Shown here: piece by piece, positions 51,820-61,193 of the stretch
How the letters are laid out: every line of letters starts with the position of its first letter
How positions within the stretch are numbered: the first letter of the stretch is position 1
Source: Pelagibacteraceae bacterium AG-313-A04
GTDB lineage: Bacteria; Pseudomonadota; Alphaproteobacteria; Pelagibacterales; Pelagibacteraceae
Assembly (NCBI GenBank): GCA_003284275.1
Contig: QBVU01000001.1
Location: forward strand, 62,001-126,000
DNA: 64,000 bases
Reading direction: 5' to 3'
Notes under the pieces: model-generated
What the model saw: the letters and a program-made list of their open reading frames with translations, nothing else
Told to the model about the DNA's origin: nothing
The model's database searches: none
Position numbers and translations under genes: made by a program

Positions 51820-51855
51820 AAAAAAAGGCCCAAAAAATATTGGGCCTTTTTTAAT
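51820..51855 (-). terminator. Intercistronic Rho-independent terminator between SBP and permease
   Basis: AAAAAAGGCCCAA-AAAATA-TTGGGCCTTTTTT. Confidence 0.85.
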
Positions 51856-51872
51856 TAAACTAAAAAGATGAA

Positions 51873-52877
51873 TTACATTAATCCAGCTTCTTTGTAGTAC
51901 TTAATTGCACCTGGGTGTAATGGAGCCGATAAACCATCAGCTATCATATTTTTCTTTTCCAGTGGTCCAAAAGCAGGGTGTTGAGCTCTGAAATCATCAA
52001 AGTTCTCCATTACCGCTTTTGTTACTAAGTATACAAGTTCCTCAGAAACATCTGCGCTTGTAACAACTGTAGCTTTTACACCAAATGTTGTAGCGTCTTT
52101 TTTCTGATTAGAATAAGTTCCTTTTGGAATTACAGCTTTTGCATAGTAGTCAGCTCCGTCAATTAAACCTTGAACTGGCGCACCAGTTAAATTGATTGGG
52201 CTAGCTTTTGCTTTACAAGTTGCTGCTTGTTCCATAGCTCCATTAGGAAATCCTACTGAATATCCGAATGCATCTATTTTACCATCACAAAGAGCTTTAA
52301 CTTGCTCTGAAGAAGTAAGTTCAGTAGTTGCTTTGAACATACTCATGTCTGCTCCCATAGCTTTCATAAGTTCTTCCATAGTTCCTCTTTGACCAGAACC
52401 AGGATTACCAATGTTTACTGTTTTTCCTTTTAGGCCTTTGAAATTTTTAATTCCAGATTTTTTACTTGCCCAAATTTGAAAAGGTTCATTATGAACAGAA
52501 AATACAGCTCTTAGATTACTAAACTGTTTTCCCTCCCATTTGCTTGAACCATTGTAAGCATGATACTGCCAGTCTGACTGAGCAACACCAAATTGAAACT
52601 CACCATCTTTGATTTGTCCAATATTGTAGTTGGAACCACCTGTTGAAGGTGCGGTACATCTATAAGCTTTAGCTGTACCTTTTTTTCTACCATGATCAGC
52701 ACTTATTGCTGATTTGTGTAACATTTTACATATAGCGTTACCTGTTTGGAAATATACTCCTGTAGGTCCACCTGTTCCTATTGTAAAGAACTCTGCTGAT
52801 TTTGCGATCGAAGTAATAGGGCTTGAAAAAGCAAACATTACTAGTACCGCTGAAATCAATGACGTCATTTTTTTCAT
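51873..52877 (-). CDS. TAXI-family TRAP solute-binding protein
   Basis: Signal peptide; FTIGTGGPTGVYFQTGNAICKML; LKGKTVNIGNPGSGQRGTMEELMKAMG. Confidence 0.93.
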   Translation of the reverse strand: MKKMTSLISAVLVMFAFSSPITSIAKSAEFFTIGTGGPTGVYFQTGNAICKMLHKSAISADHGRKKGTAKAYRCTAPSTGGSNYNIGQIKDGEFQFGVAQSDWQYHAYNGSSKWEGKQFSNLRAVFSVHNEPFQIWASKKSGIKNFKGLKGKTVNIGNPGSGQRGTMEELMKAMGADMSMFKATTELTSSEQVKALCDGKIDAFGYSVGFPNGAMEQAATCKAKASPINLTGAPVQGLIDGADYYAKAVIPKGTYSNQKKDATTFGVKATVVTSADVSEELVYLVTKAVMENFDDFRAQHPAFGPLEKKNMIADGLSAPLHPGAIKYYKEAGLM

Positions 52878-52940
52878 GTGTACTCCTCTTGTTATAATAA
52901 TTAATTTAACTATGTTATTGAATGGAGGTCAAAGAGAATC

Positions 52941-54179
52941 TTATAAATTTTTGGCCCAATTTGATAATTTATTTACGCCTTCAACTACATTTGGGGCATA
53001 CTTTTTAATCATCTCATCATCTATCATCTTGCAATTAGTTACATTTTTAAAAAACTCTACTCCATCAAAATCGGTATAACTTAATCTCGTTAACATTTTT
53101 TTTGGTTTAAAACCAAAGTCCGAGCCTGGTAGCATCGCTACACCTGTTTCTTTTAAAATAGCTTCACATAGTTTTGATGATGTTTTGTATTTTTTATTTT
53201 TAAATTCTGGCATGAGATAAAACGCTCCTTGTGGTGGTGCTATTAATATCTTATTTGATTTCAGATTGTTATAAACATAATTTCCTACAGATCTTAAAAT
53301 CGCTCTGACTTTAAGTTTGTACATTTCGTGTTCATTAGCGTATGCTTCTACAGATGCGTATTGTGTGGGTGTATTAACAGTTGAATAAGACTCACTTGCG
53401 AGAGACTTTAAACTTTTCAAAAATTCAGATAATTTTTTTGGCACAGCTAAGAATCCTAATCTCCAACCACCAGCTCCACACCATTTACTTAATCCACCTG
53501 TTATAAAAGTTAGCTCAGGATAAAATTTTGAAATTGAATTATATATGCCAGTAAAAGTAAGGTCTGTGTAAATTTCATCTGACAAAACCATAATTTTATA
53601 TTTTTTTGCTATCTTAGCCAACTCTTCCATATTATTACAAACTGCTCCCGATGGATTATTTGGAGAATTAAGAATTAGAATTAAATTTTTATTTTTTCCT
53701 ACTGATTTAATTTTTTTTTCGAGCTCTTTTCCTGTAGGAAACCAGTTATTTTCTCTTTTAGTTTCTAACCAATGAACTTTGTTTGAACCTATTTCTGCTT
53801 GAGGTTCATATGATACCCAGCCAGGAGCTGGAATTATAATTTCCCCATTAAATGCGATATGTATAAGCAGCATCGCCTCCTTAGAGCCAGGAGTAATTAA
53901 TATATTTTCTTTTGGGTATTCATTACCTGTTCTTTTAGATAAATACTTTGAAATATTTTCTCTTAATTCAGGCAATCCTTGTATTGGTAAGTACTCTTTT
54001 CTATGTGCGTTTTTTTTTAATGCTTCTACAATTTTTTCTGGAACTGGGAATGGTGATTGCCCAAAACCAAATTGATATACTTTTTTTCCCTCAGAAATAA
54101 GTTCTTTAGACTTTTCGTTTATTACAAGTGTAGAAGACTCTTTTAGCTTAAGAATTTTTTTTTTTACTTTAGACGACAT
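52941..54179 (-). CDS. Class I/II PLP-dependent aminotransferase
   Basis: LNSPNNPSGAVCN, VLSDEIYTDLTF, GGLSKWCGAGGWRLGFLAVP. Confidence 0.93.
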   Translation of the reverse strand: MSSKVKKKILKLKESSTLVINEKSKELISEGKKVYQFGFGQSPFPVPEKIVEALKKNAHRKEYLPIQGLPELRENISKYLSKRTGNEYPKENILITPGSKEAMLLIHIAFNGEIIIPAPGWVSYEPQAEIGSNKVHWLETKRENNWFPTGKELEKKIKSVGKNKNLILILNSPNNPSGAVCNNMEELAKIAKKYKIMVLSDEIYTDLTFTGIYNSISKFYPELTFITGGLSKWCGAGGWRLGFLAVPKKLSEFLKSLKSLASESYSTVNTPTQYASVEAYANEHEMYKLKVRAILRSVGNYVYNNLKSNKILIAPPQGAFYLMPEFKNKKYKTSSKLCEAILKETGVAMLPGSDFGFKPKKMLTRLSYTDFDGVEFFKNVTNCKMIDDEMIKKYAPNVVEGVNKLSNWAKNL

Positions 54180-54336
54180 TTTAACTTAGCTTTACCCTAC
54201 GGGGACTGCCTATAAGAAGTCAAATCAATTGTTTAAAACAGGAACATTTGACAAAACGATTCGGTCATGTTTTAATCTTATTTTGTTCTCAACTTAGGTC
54301 TACATATAGTATAAACAAAATTTTTTAACACAAAAA

Positions 54337-56802
54337 ATGAATAATCAATCAAAAAAAATAGTTGCTTTATTAGGACCTACAAATACAGGGAAAACTCATA
54401 TTGCAATTGAAAAAATGCTAGAGTTCGACTCAGGGATATTTGGTCTGCCATTGAGATTACTAGCAAGAGAAGTTTACGACAAATGTGTGATTAAGGTTGG
54501 AGTCGAAAAAGTAGCTCTTATTACTGGAGAAGAAAAAATTATTCCTAATACTGCCAACTATTTCATTTGCACAGTCGAGTCGATGCCAAAAAATAAGATT
54601 GTTGATTTCATTGCAATTGACGAAATACAAATGTGTGCCGATAGAGAGAGAGGTCATATTTTTACTGAGAGGCTACTAGAATCAAGAGGAACAAAGTTGA
54701 CTATGTTTCTTGGCTCACAGGTTATGGGTAATATTATAAGTGAGTTAGTTGACAATGTAGAGTTTGAAAAAAAAGAGAGGTTTTCAAAATTAAGCTACTC
54801 AGGAATTAAAAAAATTTCACGCTTAGAGCGCAAAGTTGCAATAATTGCTTTCTCTATTGAAGAAGTTTACGCAATAGCTGAATTAGTTAGAAGACAAAAA
54901 GGTGGAGCTGCAGTGATAATGGGTTCTTTAAGTCCTAAAACTAGAAACTCGCAAGTAGGATTGTATCAATCTGGTGATGTAGATTATTTAATTGCGACTG
55001 ATGCGATTGGTATGGGCTTAAATATGGACATCAACGAAATATACTTCTCAAATTTAAAAAAATTTGACGGGAAGAAAACAAGACGACTTAATCTGATTGA
55101 AATGTCTCAGATCGCTGGTCGTGCTGGAAGATATAAGAATGACGGTGGTTTTGGGACAACGGGTGATTGCGAAACCTTAAATTCAGATGAAATAGAAAAG
55201 ATCGAAAGACATCAATTGCCGGATACAAAATCAATTTATTGGAGAAATTCAAATTTGGATTTTAATAAACCAGAAAAACTAATAGCTTCACTTGAGCTCA
55301 GACCTGATAATAAAAATCTACTAAGAACTAATGACTCCTTAGATGAGAGCGTATTAAGATTTTTTCTAAAAAAAGGTGCTAATAATATTATTTATCATAA
55401 AAACTTAGAATTACTTTGGGAATGTTGTCAGATACCTGATTTTGAAAAGAAAGCTTATGGCCAGCATATAAATATTATAGATAAAGTATTTCAATTTTTA
55501 TCAACTAGAAAAAAAAGGATTCCTAGCTCTTTTATGAAAGAACAACTAAAAGGTCTCGAAAAGGATCATGGAAACGTTGATCTGTTGTCACATCGATTAT
55601 CAAATGTGAGAACCTGGTCTTACGTAGCTAATAAAAAAAATTGGGTAGAAAATTCAGATTATTGGGTTCAACTCACAAAAAATATTGAAGACAAATTGTC
55701 AGATAAATTGCACGACGAATTAACTAAAAGTTTTATAGACAAAAAAATTAGTATTCTTTCGCGAAATTTAAAACAAGATTTAATTCTGAACACTGAAATC
55801 AATGAAGATAACAAGATCTATATAGACGAACAACTTATTGGGGAATTAAAAGGCTTAAAATTTTTAATAGAAATAACCTCTAAAACTTTAGACACAGATA
55901 TTAAATCAATAAAGAAAGCAGCTAGAAAAGGTGTAGAAAAAGAACTGGTGAAAAGAGTAGACAGTATCTTAAATAGTACAGATTTAACAATAAATAAAGA
56001 AAGTAAAATAATTTGGAAAAATAATCCTATTGCTAGATTGAAAAAAGGAAGTAGCTATTTAAGTCCAGAAATTGAAATTATTGCTGACGATTCTTTAAAT
56101 GAAGTATCCAGATTAAAACTGACTAACTTTTTAAACAAATGGTTAGAAAACTATGTTAATGAAGTTTTAGGAGATTTAATTAGGCTCACTAAACATAAAA
56201 TTAACAATCAATATCTTAGAGGTTTAGTATTTCAACTTTATGAAAAAAACGGAGTATTAAAACGAAAAGAAGTTGATAAAATTGTAAAATTAATTCCAGC
56301 TGAAGAACGAAAAAAATTATGGGGAATGGGGATTAAAATTGGTAGATACCATATATACCTACCTAAAATGTTAAAACCTAAGGCTGTAGAATTTCGAATA
56401 AATTTATGGAATTTATTTCATAACTTTTCTGGTAAAAACAAAATCCCTCAGTCGGGGTTAAACTTTTTATTTAATGAAAAACTTGATAAAAACTTTCTTT
56501 TATTATGTGGTTTTGAACAATTTGAAGAGTTCTTCGTAAGAATAGATATTTTAGAAAAATTATTCATTAAAATAATAGAAAATACGAAAGATAAAAAATT
56601 TAAGATAAACTCAAGTATGATGAATTTATTGGGATGTTCTAAGGAAAATTTCTTTAAATTAATGAGTTATATGAACTATAAGAAAGATAAAGAAGTAGAT
56701 ACCTACATTTTTAGAGGAGAAAGAAGGAAAAAGGCGAAATTATTACAATTTGACAACCAAGAAAATCCATTTAATAAACTTCGTGCTTTAAATTTAAAAT
56801 AA
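54337..56802 (+). CDS. SUV3-like ATP-dependent helicase
   Basis: LLGPTNTGKTHIAIEKML, FIAIDEIQMCADRERGH, IEMSQIAGRAGRYKNDGGFGTTG. Confidence 0.92.
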   Translation: MNNQSKKIVALLGPTNTGKTHIAIEKMLEFDSGIFGLPLRLLAREVYDKCVIKVGVEKVALITGEEKIIPNTANYFICTVESMPKNKIVDFIAIDEIQMCADRERGHIFTERLLESRGTKLTMFLGSQVMGNIISELVDNVEFEKKERFSKLSYSGIKKISRLERKVAIIAFSIEEVYAIAELVRRQKGGAAVIMGSLSPKTRNSQVGLYQSGDVDYLIATDAIGMGLNMDINEIYFSNLKKFDGKKTRRLNLIEMSQIAGRAGRYKNDGGFGTTGDCETLNSDEIEKIERHQLPDTKSIYWRNSNLDFNKPEKLIASLELRPDNKNLLRTNDSLDESVLRFFLKKGANNIIYHKNLELLWECCQIPDFEKKAYGQHINIIDKVFQFLSTRKKRIPSSFMKEQLKGLEKDHGNVDLLSHRLSNVRTWSYVANKKNWVENSDYWVQLTKNIEDKLSDKLHDELTKSFIDKKISILSRNLKQDLILNTEINEDNKIYIDEQLIGELKGLKFLIEITSKTLDTDIKSIKKAARKGVEKELVKRVDSILNSTDLTINKESKIIWKNNPIARLKKGSSYLSPEIEIIADDSLNEVSRLKLTNFLNKWLENYVNEVLGDLIRLTKHKINNQYLRGLVFQLYEKNGVLKRKEVDKIVKLIPAEERKKLWGMGIKIGRYHIYLPKMLKPKAVEFRINLWNLFHNFSGKNKIPQSGLNFLFNEKLDKNFLLLCGFEQFEEFFVRIDILEKLFIKIIENTKDKKFKINSSMMNLLGCSKENFFKLMSYMNYKKDKEVDTYIFRGERRKKAKLLQFDNQENPFNKLRALNLK

Positions 56803-56805
56803 CAA

Positions 56806-57195
56806 ATGAACATACTTAATAAAGAGAGTGTAATTGGTATATCGGCATTGTTAGTTCATGCTGCAAATATTGATGAGAATTATTCTGAACATGAAAAAGA
56901 ATTAGTTAAAGAATTTATTAAATCTTATCTAGAAAAAGAAGACCCAAAAGAAATTTTAAAAAAAGCAGAGGAAATAGAAAAAAACTCTAATCAATTACTT
57001 GAATACACAAATATAATAAAACAAAATTCTATAGAAGTTAAAAAAGATATTATTGAACATCTGTGGAAAGTTTTAATATCTGACAATACAGTAGATCAAT
57101 ATGAGTCAAACCTGATGAGAAGAATCTGTGGGCTAATATATTTTTCAGATAAGGAATGCGCAGAGATTAAATTAAAATTATTAAATTCAAAATGA
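56806..57195 (+). CDS. TerB-like protein
   Basis: Small helical protein with [19 protein letters not shown] end typical of TerB-family proteins. Confidence 0.75.
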   Translation: MNILNKESVIGISALLVHAANIDENYSEHEKELVKEFIKSYLEKEDPKEILKKAEEIEKNSNQLLEYTNIIKQNSIEVKKDIIEHLWKVLISDNTVDQYESNLMRRICGLIYFSDKECAEIKLKLLNSK

Positions 57196-57533
57196 CATAT
57201 ATCGTTAAAGATGAATGTATAAAATGTAAACTCACTGATTGTGTTGATGTTTGTCCGGTAGACTGTTTTTACGAAGGTGAAAACATGTTGGTGATAAATC
57301 CAGACGAATGTATTGATTGCGGTGTTTGTGAACCTGAATGCCCGATAGATGCAATAAAAGCTGATACAGATGAAAGTGTTAGCGAAATGGAAAAATGGTT
57401 GTTGCTAAATAAAAAGTTTTCTGCAATATGGCCTAATATTTCAAAAAAAAAAGAGCCGATGGCAGAACATGAAAAATTCAAGGAAATTAAAAACAAGTAT
57501 AAAGAACATTTCTCTGAAAAACCTGGAAAATAA
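57192..57533 (+). CDS. fdxA: 7Fe-type ferredoxin
   Basis: [55 protein letters not shown]. Confidence 0.95.
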   Translation: MTYIVKDECIKCKLTDCVDVCPVDCFYEGENMLVINPDECIDCGVCEPECPIDAIKADTDESVSEMEKWLLLNKKFSAIWPNISKKKEPMAEHEKFKEIKNKYKEHFSEKPGK

Positions 57534-57538
57534 AAAAA

Positions 57539-58213
57539 ATGGCTAAAAAGAAAAAAGTTAAAAAAACGAAAAAAGTAAAAAAAGTAAAAAAATCAAATTT
57601 CAAAAATTCACCTAAGTCTTTAGCGAAGCGAATAGAGAAAAAAAATAATATTCCTGGACCAGATGAAAAACCAGAAATTAAAAAAATAAAGAAACAACCT
57701 ACTGAGAAACGTTTATACAATTTAAAAGATTTTGTGGTCTATCCAAAGCATGGGGTGGGAAAAATTACTGCGATCGAAAAAGCTAAAATTGGAGAAATAG
57801 ATATTCAGTTTTATAAAATATTAGTTGAAAAAGAAAAATTAACTTTAACCGTTCCAATAAATCAACAATCGAAACTAAGACCTATTTCATCAATTAACCA
57901 AATTAACAAGTGTATCTCTATTTTAAAAACAAAACCAAAAATTAAAAGAACCATGTGGAGCAGGAGAGCCCAGGAGTATGATCAGAAAATTAATTCTGGC
58001 AAAATTTATGAGTTAGCTGAGGTTGTTAAAGATCTAAATAAAAATACTGATATAATTGCTGACCAATCCTATTCAGAAAGACAACTGTTTGAAAAAGCAT
58101 ATGAAAGACTTAAGTCTGAATTTGAAGCAGTTCTTAAAACTAGTACTGAAGAGGTTCAAAAGAAAATGGATAAGGCACTGGGTAGAACTAATATTTCTGA
58201 AAACCCAGAATAA
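57539..58213 (+). CDS. CarD-family transcriptional regulator with Lys-rich N-terminal extension
   Basis: MAKKKKVKKTKKVKKVKKSNF... then LKDFVVYPKHGVGKITAIEKAKIG...YKILVEKEKLTLTVPI. Confidence 0.92.
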   Translation: MAKKKKVKKTKKVKKVKKSNFKNSPKSLAKRIEKKNNIPGPDEKPEIKKIKKQPTEKRLYNLKDFVVYPKHGVGKITAIEKAKIGEIDIQFYKILVEKEKLTLTVPINQQSKLRPISSINQINKCISILKTKPKIKRTMWSRRAQEYDQKINSGKIYELAEVVKDLNKNTDIIADQSYSERQLFEKAYERLKSEFEAVLKTSTEEVQKKMDKALGRTNISENPE

Positions 58214-58215
58214 AA

Positions 58216-58251
58216 AAACGCCCTCTTTAAAAAAAATTAAAAAGGGCGTTT
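58216..58251. terminator. Bidirectional terminator between CarD gene and the K/R peptide gene
   Basis: AAACGCCCT...AGGGCGTTT stem with A/T-rich flanks. Confidence 0.8.
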
Positions 58252-58265
58252 AGTTAAAGAGAAAA

Positions 58266-58340
58266 CTATCTTCTTTTTCTTCTTCTTTTTGCTTTTTTCT
58301 TTTTAGTTTTCTTTTTAGCTTTTTTTCTTCTTTTAGCCAT
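58266..58340 (-). CDS. 24-aa Lys/Arg-rich basic peptide
   Basis: Manual translation MAKRRKKAKKKTKKKKAKRRRKRR*; SD-like AAGGGAG just upstream of the ATG at 58340; terminator downstream. Confidence 0.6.
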   Translation of the reverse strand: MAKRRKKAKKKTKKKKAKRRRKRR

Positions 58341-58395
58341 CTTTTCTCCCTTGTTATTAAACAAATCTTAATGATTCGTTTGTTAATTAAACATT

Positions 58396-58418
58396 AGTTA
58401 TTAAAAGATTCATGTCAA
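58396..58418 (-). promoter_or_regulatory. Possible sigma70-type promoter for the basic peptide
   Basis: Minus strand TTGACA (58413-58418), about 16 nt later TAATGT; weak -10. Confidence 0.3.
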
Positions 58419-58547
58419 ACATAAATTATTTTACAAATTTGATTCAAAAATTAATTTTTTTAATTATTTTTTTATTTTTTTAGATTTTTAAAAAAGTTAA
58501 TAATATCAATGTTTTTTTAAGCAAATTATTTAACTTTTTTTGTTTAA

Positions 58548-60224
58548 TTAATAAAGATTTTCTAATTGTTGTTTATAATTTTTAATTATTTCTTTTCTTT
58601 TTAACTTTAAAGTTGGTGTTAACATTCCGTTTTCAATTGTAAATTCTTCATGTATTAAAACAAATTTTTTAATTTTTTCTATTAAAGTTAAACTTTTATT
58701 CGTATTTTCAATTATAAGTTTAATTTTATCTTTGTTAATTTCTTTTTCCGTAACAATTATGGCTACTAAAAAGTTTTTTTTATCTCCATAAACAAAAGAT
58801 TGTTTAATTGACTCATTCAAACTTAAAATATTTTCTATTTTACTTGGTGAAATGTTATCTCCACCTAAATTTACAATAATATCTTTTTTTCTATCTGTTA
58901 TTTTTAAGTAATTATTTTCATCAATCTCGCCTATATCACCTGTATGAAGCCATCCATCTTTTATTACTTTTTTAGTTTCATCATCTAAGTTCCAATAACC
59001 TAACATTACGTTTTCACCTTTAATTAAAATTTCACCATCTTCAGCTATTTTTACTTTATTTGTTCTAAATGGTGGGCCAACTGACTCGACCTTTACTAAA
59101 TCTGGTAAATTACAGCTTACGACTGGGGAAGCCTCTGTTAAGCCATAACCTTGTAAGGTTGGTAATCCTATAGAATTTAAAAATTCTCCAATTTTTTGAT
59201 CTAAGGCTCCGCCTCCAGAAACAAAGGCTTGAAGTTTTCCTCCAAATTGACCTCTGATTTTTTTTCTTACTAATTTTTCACATATAAAATTTATAATTTT
59301 TTCTCCTAAACTTAATTCCTCTTTTTTAAGTATTTTTTTTCCCAAATTTAAAGTTTTGTTTATTAACTTTTTTTTAAGACCTTTCTGCTTTTCAAAATTC
59401 ATATTTATTTTTGTAAAAAGATTTTGATAAAATCTTGGAACCGCTGTCATGATAGTGGGTTTAGCAACTCCCATGTTTGAAATTAATTTTTCTAAGCTTT
59501 CTGCATAGAAAACCTTGGCACCCACAATAATTTGTATAAATTGAACTGTATGTTCATATGAATGGGATAGTGGCAACCAAGTTAAAAAAACAGGACTCTT
59601 TTTTTTAGTTAAAGTTTCAAGTAACTCAACTGCACCTTCGCAGTTTGATAAAATACCTCCGTGACTTAAAATGACTCCTTTAGGATTTCCTGATGTGCCT
59701 GATGTATAAATAATGCATGCAGGCATATTTCTTTTTAGTTTGTTATTAATCTCTTTTTTATAATTATCTTCTTTTAAAATATTTTGAATTAATAAACTGT
59801 CAGAATCTATCTCCTCAAAAGAGATTATTTTTTGCTCATTTAAATTTAAGTAATTTTTAATTTTTTTAAATTGATCATTATTTGAAACTATTATTAAAGA
59901 TGGCTTACAATCATTTAAAATATATTCGTAGTCGTTAGAAGAATATGTTGTAAAAATCGGGACTGAAATTCCTCCTGCATTCATCACAGCAAGATCTGCC
60001 ATTAACCAATACGGTCTATTCTCAGATAATATTAAACAACGATCTCCCTCTTTTATTATTGATTGTATTTTTGATGAAAGTTTAAAAACTCTCTCTTTTA
60101 TATCACCCCAACTGTAAGTTGGTTTTCCTGGTTTTAACCATTTTAAAAAAGGTCTGTCGGGATCAACCTCTTCGCACTTCTTAAAGTATAATTCTACTAG
60201 ACTATTAAGTTTATCTATTTCCAT
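58548..60224 (-). CDS. Long-chain fatty acid CoA ligase (AMP-dependent synthetase)
   Basis: CIIYTSGTSGNPKGVILSHGG, LQGYGLTEASPVVSCN, GWLHTGDIGEIDENNYLKITDRKKDIIV. Confidence 0.93.
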   Translation of the reverse strand: MEIDKLNSLVELYFKKCEEVDPDRPFLKWLKPGKPTYSWGDIKERVFKLSSKIQSIIKEGDRCLILSENRPYWLMADLAVMNAGGISVPIFTTYSSNDYEYILNDCKPSLIIVSNNDQFKKIKNYLNLNEQKIISFEEIDSDSLLIQNILKEDNYKKEINNKLKRNMPACIIYTSGTSGNPKGVILSHGGILSNCEGAVELLETLTKKKSPVFLTWLPLSHSYEHTVQFIQIIVGAKVFYAESLEKLISNMGVAKPTIMTAVPRFYQNLFTKINMNFEKQKGLKKKLINKTLNLGKKILKKEELSLGEKIINFICEKLVRKKIRGQFGGKLQAFVSGGGALDQKIGEFLNSIGLPTLQGYGLTEASPVVSCNLPDLVKVESVGPPFRTNKVKIAEDGEILIKGENVMLGYWNLDDETKKVIKDGWLHTGDIGEIDENNYLKITDRKKDIIVNLGGDNISPSKIENILSLNESIKQSFVYGDKKNFLVAIIVTEKEINKDKIKLIIENTNKSLTLIEKIKKFVLIHEEFTIENGMLTPTLKLKRKEIIKNYKQQLENLY

Positions 60225-60228
60225 AACT

Positions 60229-60315
60229 TGGTGGGCGAAGAGAGACTCGAACTCTCAAGGTATTGCTACCACCGGATTTTGAGTCCGGCGCGTCTACCAG
60301 TTCCACCATTCGCCC
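60229..60315 (-). tRNA. tRNA-Leu (CAA), CCA encoded
   Basis: GGGCGAATGGTGGAACTGGTAGACGCGCCGGACTCAAAATCCGG...GAGAGTTCGAGTCTCTCTTCGCCCACCA. Confidence 0.96.
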
Positions 60316-60330
60316 ATTTTTTTAAATAAT

Positions 60331-61176
60331 CTAATTTATTTTTCTAACTATGAGAACAAAAATAATTGAAGTAACAAACATAATTAGTGCATATGCAGCT
60401 GTTGGCACCATAAATACAATATCGTCAAATAATTGCGTAGCTACAAACACAGCTAAAGTTCCATTTTGTAAGCCGCATTCAAGTGAAATACATTTTCTTT
60501 GTTCCAAACCAGAAGCTAAAAATTTTGCCATATAGTAACCTATAAAAATCATTGTGATGTTTAATATGAAAGCTACTAAACCTGCTCTTGTAATAAAGCT
60601 AATAATTCTATCCCACTCTTCTACCCAAATAGAGATAAAGACAACTAGAAATAATATTACTGATAATCTCTGAATTAATAAAGTTTTAGATACAATAAAA
60701 TCTGTCGTTAAGCTTCTTACAATCATGCCAAAAATAACAGGAACCGTTACTACAAAAAACATTTTAACAGCAATATTAATCATAGATATTTCTTTAGTTA
60801 TTTCAAAACCGAGAAAACTAGCTGAATTGTAGACAATTAAAGGAACTGAAATTACAGAAATTAAACTCACAACTGCGGTTAACGTTACTGATAATGCGAC
60901 GTCACCATTTGCAAATTTAGTTAAAATATTTGATGTAACTCCACCAGGAGCTGCTGCTATTACCATTACGCCAAGAGCTATTTCTGGCGGCATTGAAATA
61001 ATATGGATTAAGATAAAAGCGATAATTGGAAGTATTATAACTTGACCCAAAAAACCTATTATAAAATCTCTAGGAATTATAATTACTCTTCTAAAGTCTG
61101 CTACGGTAAGGCCAAGACCTAAACCGAACATTATTATGGCTAAACACACCGGAGCTATTGTTTTTGCTATTTCCAT
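60331..61176 (-). CDS. Bile acid:sodium symporter family transporter
   Basis: VIAAAPGGVTSNILTKFANGDVALSVTLTAV and ECGLQNGTLAVFVATQ. Confidence 0.92.
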   Translation of the reverse strand: MEIAKTIAPVCLAIIMFGLGLGLTVADFRRVIIIPRDFIIGFLGQVIILPIIAFILIHIISMPPEIALGVMVIAAAPGGVTSNILTKFANGDVALSVTLTAVVSLISVISVPLIVYNSASFLGFEITKEISMINIAVKMFFVVTVPVIFGMIVRSLTTDFIVSKTLLIQRLSVILFLVVFISIWVEEWDRIISFITRAGLVAFILNITMIFIGYYMAKFLASGLEQRKCISLECGLQNGTLAVFVATQLFDDIVFMVPTAAYALIMFVTSIIFVLIVRKIN

Positions 61177-61193
61177 AATATTTTTGAATAAGT

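Noticed and set aside
52714-53079. 121-aa plus ORF
   Set aside because: Antisense to the TAXI solute-binding protein start, the short gap and the aminotransferase 3' end.
58056-58253. 65-aa plus ORF
   Set aside because: Frame-shifted reading of the CarD 3' end running into the terminator.
58437-58547. T/A-rich gap considered as a repeat or regulatory RNA
   Set aside because: Simple AT-rich sequence without a clear stem or direct repeat.
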